Of a stretch of DNA of 64,000 bases, positions 18,393-25,639 are shown piece by piece; the first letter of the stretch is position 1; the number at the start of each line of letters is the position of its first letter. This DNA is from Verrucomicrobia bacterium IMCC26134 (GTDB taxonomy: Bacteria > Verrucomicrobiota > Verrucomicrobiia > Opitutales > Opitutaceae), in NCBI GenBank assembly GCA_000972765.1, contig CP011265.1, forward strand, positions 124,001 to 188,000, in the 5' to 3' direction. Both the position numbers and the translations under genes were made by a program. Under the pieces are notes generated by a model. It did not search any database, was not told the DNA's origin, and saw nothing but the letters and a program-made list of their open reading frames with translations.

Positions 18393-19270
18393 AGAGTGGA
18401 AATAACTTAAGGCTATCAGGTTCTGTTCTAGCCTACGCGACGAAGACAGCATGGGGCCTCAAGAACCAGCCTAGTTTGTTGAGGAGGAGGCGGCGGGCTT
18501 CAAGCGACCACTTTGAAAACGGGAAGATCGTCGGAGCGGCGGTGATATCAGCGCTGAACTTAAGGCCACGGGTGAAATTGATAAGGGAGTTTCTCTGTCC
18601 GGGAACAAAGTTGCGAGCGCGGAGGCCTCTGGGAGGACGCCGTTGCCTAGGTAAGCTTGGCGAATGGGGGATGCTCTCAAAACGTTTGAGGAGGCCTGAG
18701 CGAATGCGCGGGGAGACACTGGACTTCTAATTGAATCCGATTGCACGTTCCCTAATGTATTGCGGCGGAGTCTTTTTGTTGATGGGGCGCGATGCCTACT
18801 GAATTGGGCCAGATTGTTTCTGCAGGGGTCAGAAAATCGACCAGACCAACATCGGGGAATGGAGAATTACCGTTTTTCCCCAACCTCTTCCATAGGGTAA
18901 AAATTTTAAAGCATCCCCTTGCCTTAGCCTTTCATGCGTCGACCGCATCATCCGGTCGCCCTAGACTTTACTTTAAGCAACTCTGAACCTCCGTCTCCGC
19001 CCGCAGGTCGGAGACCAGCACTCCGACCTTCCTAAACTTGAATCCCGACCGGTGGATTTTCCGCAACAAGTCCCCGGCAATCTCATATAGCTGCGGTGGA
19101 CGAGAACATTACGGGGCTTAGAAACGGATCGCCGGCTATTACGGAATGGACGGAGAGCACACGCATAACCCAAATACTGTTCCGTTGAGCACGGGCCGCA
19201 GTTAAGGTGCTAGCGTTTCGACGTTAACCGCTTATCCGCAGGATCTTGGTGGTGCCAAAAACCATGACGC
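18393..19270. other. Stretch between the two IS copies without a convincing gene
   Basis: Only short frames with biased composition occur here, none resembling a known family. The composition is more AT-rich than the core region to the right. It may hold decayed accessory sequence. No tRNA, terminator or clear repeat was recognised. Confidence 0.4.
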
Positions 19271-19432
19271 GTGATTTATTTAAAATGTCCTAGGACCTAC
19301 TTTGTGGAATATCAATCCTGCTTGGATCCCTTGGATGGCTTCAAAGTTGAAGGTAAGAAATGGCCCGACGAAACGGATGAGCCGGCTTTTAGGGCCTACA
19401 TGACAGCGACCTACGTGGGCTTCCCCCGATAA
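19271..19432 (+). pseudogene. Possible small gene interrupted by IS copy 2
   Basis: A GTG-initiated frame (IYLKCPRTYFVEYQSC...) reads 48 codons to the IS border at 19415, then ends at a TAA inside the IS. Rejoining the flanks after removing the IS and one ACG duplicate keeps the frame open for 29 more codons (GLAPKEYPCLDKITAQ...), to a stop at 20785. The reconstructed product would be 77 residues. No family is recognised and the frame could be chance, so confidence is low. Confidence 0.3.
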
Positions 19433-19465
19433 AACGGACACTAGTTGGGCTAGATTTTACTTTTG

Positions 19466-20302
19466 TTAGTTGAGGTTGGATTCGTAGTCGAGGGGGCTTT
19501 TAAAGCCGAGGGACGAGTGAAGGCGTATTCGGTTATAGAAGCTCTCGATGTAGTCGAAGATGGCGGTGGTGGCTTCGCTGCGGGTGGCGAAGCGGCGGCG
19601 GTAGATCAGCTCATGTTTGAGCGTGCTCCAGAACGACTCCATTGTAGCGTTGTCGTAACAGTTACCCCGGCGGCTCATGGAGGCGATGCAACCGTGGCCG
19701 GCCAAGGTGGAGCGATAGGCTGCGCTGGCATACTGACAGCCACGATCCGAGTGATGAAGCAGGCCTGCGCCCGGTCGGCGTTTTCTCAGGGCCATGTGCA
19801 GGGCGGCCAGCGGGAGCGCTGTCTCCAGGCTCGATCCCATGGCCCAGCCGATCAATCGGCGGCTATAAAGGTCGAGCACTCCGGCCAAGTATAACCAGCC
19901 TTCGCCGGTTTCGACATAGGTGATATCGGTGACCCACACTTCGTCGGGCTTGGTGGGGACGCTTGCCTTTGGCAGCAGGTTTGGGGCGATAGGCTCGTTG
20001 TGCGCGCTGTCGGTGGTTCGAACCCGATACCGGCGGGCCTGTCGACCGTGCAGTCCGGCTTCTTTCATCAAGCGGGCCACGCGGTTGCGGCCTACCGCTT
20101 CGCCTTGCTTGTGCAGGGCCACCGTCACCCGCGGACTCCCATATGTGCCACGGGAGGCCGCGTGCACCCTGGCGATCTTTGCCCTGATCGCTTTGGTTTT
20201 AAGTGCACGAGCCGAGGCCCGCGCGCTTTGCCATTGGTAGTAACCACTGCGCGAGACTTCCAGCACCTCGCACATCGTTTTGGTCGGATGTTCGTGGCTC
20301 AT
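19466..20302 (-). CDS. IS3-family transposase OrfB (copy 2)
   Basis: This 278-residue product is nearly identical to the OrfB of copy 1, with the same DDE motifs and the same ATGA overlap with its OrfA. It has Arg rather than Ser in the AKIA.VHAASRG stretch. It appears intact and is expected to be expressed as an OrfAB fusion through the same A7 slip site. Confidence 0.95.
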   Translation of the reverse strand: MSHEHPTKTMCEVLEVSRSGYYQWQSARASARALKTKAIRAKIARVHAASRGTYGSPRVTVALHKQGEAVGRNRVARLMKEAGLHGRQARRYRVRTTDSAHNEPIAPNLLPKASVPTKPDEVWVTDITYVETGEGWLYLAGVLDLYSRRLIGWAMGSSLETALPLAALHMALRKRRPGAGLLHHSDRGCQYASAAYRSTLAGHGCIASMSRRGNCYDNATMESFWSTLKHELIYRRRFATRSEATTAIFDYIESFYNRIRLHSSLGFKSPLDYESNLN

Positions 20303-20640
20303 CGCTTTAATCCGGGCATACCGCTGTGCGATGGTTCGGAGAGGATGCCCGCAGCTTTTTTTAGGATGTCCCTCTGCTCGGTGATCCTCGCCAGCTCTTG
20401 CCGCAGTCGTTCGTTCTCGGCCTGCAACACCTCCTTGCTATCGGACGGGGCAGCCAGCCCGGCGGCCCGGGCTGGCTGCCCCGTCCGATTCCAGTCGTAG
20501 AGCTGAAACACACTGATTCCCAGCTCCCGGGCAGTCAGCTCCGCTGACCTCCCGCTTTGCTTCCACATGCGCACTGCTTGCTGACGAAACGCTTCGTCGT
20601 GCCTTGGTGGCTTCATTCCTGTCTGCTTTTGTTCTTTCAT
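20299..20640 (-). CDS. IS3-family transposase OrfA (copy 2)
   Basis: This 113-residue protein is identical in translation to OrfA of copy 1, with the HTH and coiled coil described there. The open frame extends about 35 codons upstream, across the IS end into flanking DNA, but the start used here (MKEQKQTG) matches copy 1, where no such extension exists. Confidence 0.93.
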   Translation of the reverse strand: MKEQKQTGMKPPRHDEAFRQQAVRMWKQSGRSAELTARELGISVFQLYDWNRTGQPARAAGLAAPSDSKEVLQAENERLRQELARITEQRDILKKAAGILSEPSHSGMPGLKR

Positions 20641-20764
20641 CGTTGAGTCTTTCTTTAGTGGCTCAACTCGTGTCCGTCGATTCGGGGCAACCTCAACGGC
20701 CTTGCTCCGAAAGAATACCCATGTTTGGATAAAATCACAGCCCAAACCAGTTCCCTAATTTCCC

Positions 20765-21478
20765 GTGATCCTACCCGAGTATCTTGACACTTTGTTTCTC
20801 GTGCCGGGACCGCCGGCAAAGGGGTGGCCTGCTGATTTCGCAATCATCACGGCCGCAAATGCGTTTAGCGCTGGATCAAGGAAGGATGACGCCGAGGCGG
20901 ATATCAGCCTGCGGAAAGATCTGTCTCGACTGAAAGCAACCCGCATTCGGGTAACCGGCATGTCGCTCGACTGGGAACATCGCGAACACGGCTGGGCAGC
21001 ATGGCCACTATCCTTTGCGCAGGCGGTTGAGCTATCCACGAAATACCGCCAGAATGCGTTCTTCGTCGTCGAGAAGGATACGCTCTTCGCCGTTAGCTGC
21101 ACGACGCTGAAGAGGCAAAAGATAGGTAACTGGCACACCCGCCTGCGAAAGAGATCCAATGAACCGACCGACACCGTCTATGTGGTGGAACTCGACAGAG
21201 CGGTGTTGGACGTAAAGCGATTCAGGATCAAAAACGCCGGTCACCGACCTTCGATGAAGTGCCTTTATGTCGGAAAGACCGGGCGCACGCCCGGCGAGCG
21301 ATTCCGGCAGCACAAAGAAGGCTACAAAAGCTGCTCCCTCGTCAGGAAATTTGGGCTCCGGTTGGTGCCCGGTCTGTTTCCCACCAAAGCCCGTTTGAGT
21401 AAAGCGGAGGCCGCGGCGCTGGAGAAAAACCACGCCGAGGCGCTGCGCGCCAAAGGCTACGCGGTTTGGCAGAACTAA
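20765..21478 (+). CDS. DUF3293 - GIY-YIG nuclease-like fusion protein
   Basis: This 237-residue protein starts at GTG, the first start after an in-frame TAA nine bases upstream. Residues about 20-115 match the DUF3293 pattern (FAIITAANAFS...GWAAWPLSFAQAVELSTKYRQNAFFVVE). The C-terminal 80 residues resemble a GIY-YIG-type nuclease (MKCLYVGKTGRTPGERFRQH, then VRKFGLRLVPGLF and EAAALEKNHAEALRAKGYAVW). The first motif is LYVGKT rather than GIY...YIG, and the Arg-His pair (RFRQH) is kept. It lies between IS copy 2 and the integrase, so it may be cargo of the integrated element. Its biological role is not known; DNA cleavage is possible. Confidence 0.7.
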   Translation: MILPEYLDTLFLVPGPPAKGWPADFAIITAANAFSAGSRKDDAEADISLRKDLSRLKATRIRVTGMSLDWEHREHGWAAWPLSFAQAVELSTKYRQNAFFVVEKDTLFAVSCTTLKRQKIGNWHTRLRKRSNEPTDTVYVVELDRAVLDVKRFRIKNAGHRPSMKCLYVGKTGRTPGERFRQHKEGYKSCSLVRKFGLRLVPGLFPTKARLSKAEAAALEKNHAEALRAKGYAVWQN

Positions 21479-21621
21479 TGCGGCTTATCAAAGGCAAGTG
21501 CCTGAAGAAGAGGCGAAATGACCCTCTTGGGTGACCTGCGAGAAGAATCCCAGTGTCGCAGAGGTTAGCTCTACGACAAAGATGGCGCGGCTTTTACGGA
21601 AAACACGGGGCATCTTCTTTC

Positions 21622-22836
21622 TCACAGGCCAAGTGACATGCGGTAGCTGGGGCTCGTGGGCTTGGTTATATCAGGAAGCAGCGCGATGGCCGCCCGCTTG
21701 GCGTGCGAATCAACGTGGGTGTAGTGTTTGGAAATCACCGATGAATCATGGCCGATAATTTCCATCGCGACGGACTCCACTACGCCTGCGGATTTGAGCA
21801 TGGAGGTGGCGGTGTGCCGCAGGCTGTGAAAGCTAATTTCACTTACCTTACGGCTATTTGATCGGCCTTTGCCATCCTCCGTTTTCAACTTGGTTTTCCG
21901 TTCGTCCACCATACCAGACGCGGCGAGAATGGCGTGAAATTGCTGCGACAGGCGGGAGTCTCCGGTGTCTTTGATTCCAATTTTATACGCCTTTGGAAAT
22001 AGTGGGGCGGCTGGGTCGTCCGGTGCCTGTAGCTCGGTGATGTAGGCGAGCACCGGCACGGCGATAGGCAGGTCCATTTTCTTTCCCGTCTTCGCCGTCA
22101 CAAAGTGGAATTGACGGTTCTCCGCGTCCACGTTCTGCCAAGTCAGACGGGCAATGTCTTTGAGGCGTTGTCCCATGTATAGACCGCACAGGATTATCCC
22201 GCGCCACTCGCCGGACGCATTGCCAAGAATCATCTTCAATTCCGGCACAGTGAAGGCGCGGCGCATCACCTTGGCGGCTTGCTGCTCGACGGTTGTCCGC
22301 TTCTTTATTAGTAGCTGGGCGGGGTTGGTCTGCATGAGACCGTCACGCTGGGCCGCGCCTAGTGCGATGCGTAGATACTTTAATGCCTTGTGCGCAGTTG
22401 CAGGCGAAGTGCGGGCCTCAACTCCATCACGAAAGCGAGCAACGTCGCTGCGCTCAACCTGTGATATGTCGAGATCGGCGCGGGTGCCGAGTGAGGTGAT
22501 GAAGTCGCGGGCAATCTGTGCGTAGGCGGCGGCGGTGCGGGGTGCCGTGGTTGCCTTTAGTTTCTCCGCCCACCCGTTCAAGAAATCGCGGGTGGTGGCG
22601 AAGGTGAGCGGCTCAGTGTTCACCGCTGAGTAAATGTCCTGCATGATGCGGCGGGCCTGTGACTCACCCAGTCGTTTCTGTGCGCCTAGCTTCGCGGCCT
22701 TCTCCAATAGATCGGCCATTGCCTGTGCCTTCTTCCGGTTGGTCTGCTTTGTGGACCTTTGGACACGCCTCCCATCGGCGGTGTAGTAGCAGGCGAAGAA
22801 ATAATCAGATCGGTCTTTTTTGCGTAGGGACGCCAT
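21622..22836 (-). CDS. Tyrosine recombinase (phage-type integrase)
   Basis: This 404-residue protein has an N-terminal Arm-type region (YFFACYYTADGRRVQRSTKQTNRKKAQ), a core-binding SAM-like region (about residues 75-180) and a catalytic domain. The catalytic residues are visible: Arg in GLYMGQRLKDIARL, Lys in TAKTGKKMDLPI, His-x-x-Arg in FHSLRHT, His in EIIGHDS and the Tyr nucleophile in SKHYTHVD. It would integrate or excise a mobile element. Its start lies about 95 bases from a truncated tRNA 3' end, the usual arrangement for an element inserted in a tRNA gene. It is complete and likely active. Confidence 0.95.
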   Translation of the reverse strand: MASLRKKDRSDYFFACYYTADGRRVQRSTKQTNRKKAQAMADLLEKAAKLGAQKRLGESQARRIMQDIYSAVNTEPLTFATTRDFLNGWAEKLKATTAPRTAAAYAQIARDFITSLGTRADLDISQVERSDVARFRDGVEARTSPATAHKALKYLRIALGAAQRDGLMQTNPAQLLIKKRTTVEQQAAKVMRRAFTVPELKMILGNASGEWRGIILCGLYMGQRLKDIARLTWQNVDAENRQFHFVTAKTGKKMDLPIAVPVLAYITELQAPDDPAAPLFPKAYKIGIKDTGDSRLSQQFHAILAASGMVDERKTKLKTEDGKGRSNSRKVSEISFHSLRHTATSMLKSAGVVESVAMEIIGHDSSVISKHYTHVDSHAKRAAIALLPDITKPTSPSYRMSLGL

Positions 22837-22930
22837 TATGCAGGCAAGGTGACAACTAGAGTGGCAACGTGCAATGCTGTTTTGAGCTGTTTACATTTGC
22901 TTTTTTACCTATGAAACCGAGAGACTTGGT

Positions 22931-22974
22931 GTGGCGCAAGCGTATCACAGGTTCGAGTCCTGTGGCGTCCACCA
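22931..22974 (+). other. 3' part of a tRNA gene: probable attachment site (att)
   Basis: A perfect T-arm (ACAGG, loop TTCGAGT, CCTGT at 22947-22963) is followed by an acceptor 3' strand GGCGTCC, discriminator A and CCA ending at 22974. The matching acceptor 5' strand GGACGCC, D-arm and anticodon arm are absent upstream. The bases GGCGCAAGCGT before the T-arm suggest a long variable arm, as in tRNA-Leu or tRNA-Ser. With the adjacent integrase, this is best read as the displaced 3' end left by site-specific integration. Confidence 0.75.
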
Positions 22975-22978
22975 TTTA

Positions 22979-23001
22979 AATACCTTGGAAACCAAGGTAT
23001 T
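22979..23001. terminator. Perfect 10-bp hairpin after the tRNA fragment
   Basis: The arms AATACCTTGG and CCAAGGTATT pair perfectly around an AAA loop, five bases after the tRNA CCA. It is probably the native terminator or processing hairpin of the original tRNA. A long T run is missing, so termination is only inferred. Confidence 0.5.
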
Positions 23002-23168
23002 GTTAAAGACAGAGCATAATAATCGGAAGGGGGCTGGAGGGAGACGTTTTCAATTATTCAACTCCGCTCCACTCGGCTCAGAGTATGATGTGAGGCGACG
23101 ACGCTTCGGTTAATCGCTGAGGCGCGGCGCGCGTTGTGAATGACGAAAGCAGGGTAACGCCAAGCAGG

Positions 23169-23732
23169 CTAAGGCTGCGTGGGTGCGGAGGGGGGAAGGG
23201 TGGTTTGCTCGGCTTCGCGAGCGAGCAGCCAGAGGAGATCCGAGAGGCGGTTCACGTAGGACATGATGAGCGGGCTGACGGTGCGGCCGTGAGCGGGCAG
23301 GCCGGCGAGGCGGCGCTCGCAGCGGCGGGCGACGACTCTCGCATTGTCAAAGGCGGCGGCGGGCGGCGTGGCCCCGGGGGTGGCCCAGCCGTCAAAGCGC
23401 AGGCCGCGTGCTTCCAGAGCGGCGGCGGCGGCATCGATGCGGGCGAGGGAGGAGTCGTCGATCTTGGGGAATTTGGAATCACCATAGCGCGCGACGTCTG
23501 TCTCGGCGCAGGCGAGTTCTCCCATGAGCGCGACGAGATCCTTCTGGATCGCGAGCAGCAAGGGCGCCGAGCTGGCGTCCGAGCCCGCCGCGCGGGCGAG
23601 ACCGAGTGCGACATTCAGCTCGTCGCAGGTGCCGAGCGCCTCGATCTGCGCATGGTCCTTGGCCACACGCTGGCCGTAGAGCAGAGAGGTCGTGCCGTCG
23701 TCGCCTCGCCGTGTGGTGATGCTAAAGCTCAT
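23169..23732 (-). CDS. pduO: PduO-type ATP:cob(I)alamin adenosyltransferase
   Basis: This 187-residue protein transfers the adenosyl group of ATP to cob(I)alamin, making adenosylcobalamin in the cytoplasm. It matches the PduO/MMAB family in length. The family motifs are visible: ATP-binding N-terminus (TTRRGDDGTTSLLYG.R..KD), GTCDELNVALG, the R-rich helix VVARRCERRL and the C-terminal YVNRLSDLLWLLAR. No other cobalamin gene is nearby. It points the same way as the Gfo/Idh gene upstream (62-base gap), so the two may share a transcript, without an obvious functional link. Confidence 0.92.
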   Translation of the reverse strand: MSFSITTRRGDDGTTSLLYGQRVAKDHAQIEALGTCDELNVALGLARAAGSDASSAPLLLAIQKDLVALMGELACAETDVARYGDSKFPKIDDSSLARIDAAAAALEARGLRFDGWATPGATPPAAAFDNARVVARRCERRLAGLPAHGRTVSPLIMSYVNRLSDLLWLLAREAEQTTLPPSAPTQP

Positions 23733-23794
23733 GATGGAACGAGCCTGGTTGCGTGTGGACGGCAGGTCAATGCGGCGAGGGATGACGGCTCGCC

Positions 23795-24871
23795 TCAGGC
23801 GATGCGGCGGGCTGCAGCCTGGGCGCGGAGGCAGAGTTCGGCGGCCTTGAAGGCGTGGCGCTGGGTCATGGCTTTTTCGGTGCGGTTGAGGCAGTCGAGG
23901 ATGAGTTCGCCAAAGAAGCGGAAGCCGACCTGGCCCGCGACCTGGAGGTGGTGCTCGCCCTTCTCGTCCACAAGGTAGACGTGGTCGCCGGTTTTATCGC
24001 GGCCGACGTCGAGGTATTTGCGCAGCTCGATGTAGCCCTTGGTGCCCAGAATGGTCATGCGTCCGTCGCCCCAGGTGCTGAGGCCATCGGGCGTGAACCA
24101 GTCCACGCGGATGTAGTTTGTGGCACCGTTGTCGCCGAGGAGATTGGCCTCGCCGAAGTCTTCAAACTCGGGGGTCGAGGGGTTGGCGTAGTTGGCGACG
24201 GCGGCGTTGGTGACGGTGGCGTCCGTCGCGCCGGTGAAGGTCAGAAATTGCTCGAACTGATGGCTGCCGATGTCGCAGAGGATGCCGCCGAATTGTTCCT
24301 TTTTGAAAAACCAGTCTGGGCGGCTTGGTTTGTTGAGCCGGTGGGGGCCGAGGCCGATGACCTGAAGCACGCGGCCGATGGCGCCCTGTTGGACGAGGTC
24401 GGTGGCATACATGGCGGATTCAACGTGGAGCCGTTCGCTGAAATAGACGGCGTATTTGCGGCCGGTGCGTGCGACGACGGCCTTGGCGGCGTCGAGTTGG
24501 TCGAGCGTGGTGAACGGCGTCTTGTCGGTGAAGTAGTCTTTGCCGGCTTCCATGACGCGGCATCCGATGGCGCTGCGCAGATTGGGGATGGCGGCGGCGG
24601 CGACCAGCTGCACGGCCGGGTCGGCCAGGACATCCTCGAAGGAGCGGGCGACTTTGGCGCCCGGGTAGCGGGAGGCGAGGGCCTCGGCGCGGGCGGTGTC
24701 GCCGTCGTAAACCCATTTCAACTGGCCGCCGGCCTCGACGAGACCGTTGCACTGGCCGTTGATGTGGCCGTGGTCGAGAAAGGCGGCGGCGAAGATGAAT
24801 TCACCGGGTTTGACCACGGGGCTGGGTTTGCCCTGGGGGGCGTAGTTCATTCCGTCGGATTTTTGGCTCAT
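23795..24871 (-). CDS. Gfo/Idh/MocA family oxidoreductase
   Basis: This 358-residue protein has an N-terminal Rossmann-like NAD(P) domain (about residues 25-145) and a C-terminal alpha/beta substrate domain (about 150-350). The EAGKDYFTDKTPFT segment aligns with the EKP/DKP region that carries the catalytic Lys in this family. The DIGSHQFEQFLTFTG stretch corresponds to the GG...D.G.H motif. The N-terminal glycine motif is unusual (FAAAFLDHGHINGQ). The substrate is not predictable; sugars or inositols are typical, and Verrucomicrobiota carry many paralogues. Confidence 0.88.
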   Translation of the reverse strand: MSQKSDGMNYAPQGKPSPVVKPGEFIFAAAFLDHGHINGQCNGLVEAGGQLKWVYDGDTARAEALASRYPGAKVARSFEDVLADPAVQLVAAAAIPNLRSAIGCRVMEAGKDYFTDKTPFTTLDQLDAAKAVVARTGRKYAVYFSERLHVESAMYATDLVQQGAIGRVLQVIGLGPHRLNKPSRPDWFFKKEQFGGILCDIGSHQFEQFLTFTGATDATVTNAAVANYANPSTPEFEDFGEANLLGDNGATNYIRVDWFTPDGLSTWGDGRMTILGTKGYIELRKYLDVGRDKTGDHVYLVDEKGEHHLQVAGQVGFRFFGELILDCLNRTEKAMTQRHAFKAAELCLRAQAAARRIA

Positions 24872-24949
24872 GGTTAAAATTCTGCCTACGGAAGTCGGCT
24901 CTGGGCTTGAAGCCGCAGTATATGCAAACAGTCGCTAATGCTGAGCGAC

Positions 24950-25555
24950 TCAGATGACCGGAGGCTGGCAGGGTGCGGCGGGAGGCTTGGCGGCGCCGGC
25001 GGAGTTTTTGGTTTTCTCGGCCAGGGCGGTGATGTCGCGCTCAAGCGGACGACGCACGGCTTTCTCCATGCGATCGATGAAGAGGGTGCCGTTGAGGTGG
25101 TCGACCTCATGCTGTATGCAGCGACCGAGCAGGCCGTTGCAGACGAGCAACTGCGGGTTGCCCTGCAGATCCTGATAGGTCACGCGGACCAAGTTGGGGC
25201 GAAAAATATCGCCGCGAATTTCCGGGAAGGAAAGGCAGCCTTCCTCGTAGCTGGTTTTTTCCGAAGGCAGCACCTCCACTTTCGGATTCACGAGCACGGC
25301 CGGCATGAAAAGCTCGAGCGGGGTTTGGGCGCCGTTGAGCTCCCAGCTGAAGTCTCGATCCGTCTCGCGCAGATCGATGACGCAGAGTTGCAGGGCCTGG
25401 CCGACCTGCTGGGCGGCGAGGCCGATGCCGCGGGCGCCGTGCATGGTTTCGATCATGTCGTGCGCGAGCCGGGCGAGCGAGGCGTCAAAGCGTGTGATAG
25501 GGGCGCCCTTTTTGCGAAGGACGGGGGCGTTGTAGTGAACAATCGCTAAAGACAT
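24950..25555 (-). CDS. def: Peptide deformylase
   Basis: This enzyme removes the formyl group from N-terminal formyl-methionine of new proteins. All three family motifs are present: GIGLAAQQVG, EGCLSFP (metal-binding Cys) and QHEVDHLNG (two metal-binding His and the catalytic Glu). The start used here (MSLAIVHYNAPVLRKKG) fits the family. An in-frame ATG 22 codons upstream would add an unlikely tail. The protein is about 201 residues, with a proline/alanine-rich C-terminal tail beyond the domain. The divergent membrane-protein gene begins 84 bases away. Confidence 0.95.
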   Translation of the reverse strand: MSLAIVHYNAPVLRKKGAPITRFDASLARLAHDMIETMHGARGIGLAAQQVGQALQLCVIDLRETDRDFSWELNGAQTPLELFMPAVLVNPKVEVLPSEKTSYEEGCLSFPEIRGDIFRPNLVRVTYQDLQGNPQLLVCNGLLGRCIQHEVDHLNGTLFIDRMEKAVRRPLERDITALAEKTKNSAGAAKPPAAPCQPPVI

Positions 25556-25639
25556 GGGTCGGATGAGGGTCGATAATGCCGTCAAGGTGTCGCAGCGTGG
25601 GTTTGCCTCCGCCGGCGGCAAACCAATAGTTCCCCTGTC

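Larger units (their letters stand above)
19416..20695 (-). mobile_element. IS3-family insertion sequence, copy 2 (1280 bp, inverted)
   Basis: The boundaries match copy 1 exactly in reverse orientation. The flanks carry a 3-bp direct repeat ACG (19413-19415 and 20696-20698). The outer flanks of the two copies do not match each other, so this is an independent insertion, not one arm of a composite transposon. The length is the same as copy 1, and the sequence nearly identical. Confidence 0.95.

Noticed and set aside
18471-19173. Several 60-90 codon frames between the IS copies
   Set aside because: They overlap on both strands, have biased composition and show no recognisable domain.
17113-20695. 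Composite transposon with two IS arms
   Set aside because: Each IS has its own target duplication and the outer flanks (AGAG, ACG) do not match, so the copies inserted independently.
20641-20745. Upstream extension of OrfA in IS copy 2
   Set aside because: Copy 1 lacks it; the extension crosses the IS end into flanking DNA, so it is a chance open frame.
22931-22974. Complete tRNA or tmRNA gene
   Set aside because: Only the T-arm and acceptor 3' strand are present; no GGACGCC 5' strand, D-arm or anticodon arm lies upstream.
23855-24877. Plus-strand frame opposite the Gfo/Idh gene
   Set aside because: Composition is an antisense echo of the real minus-strand gene; no motif is recognisable.
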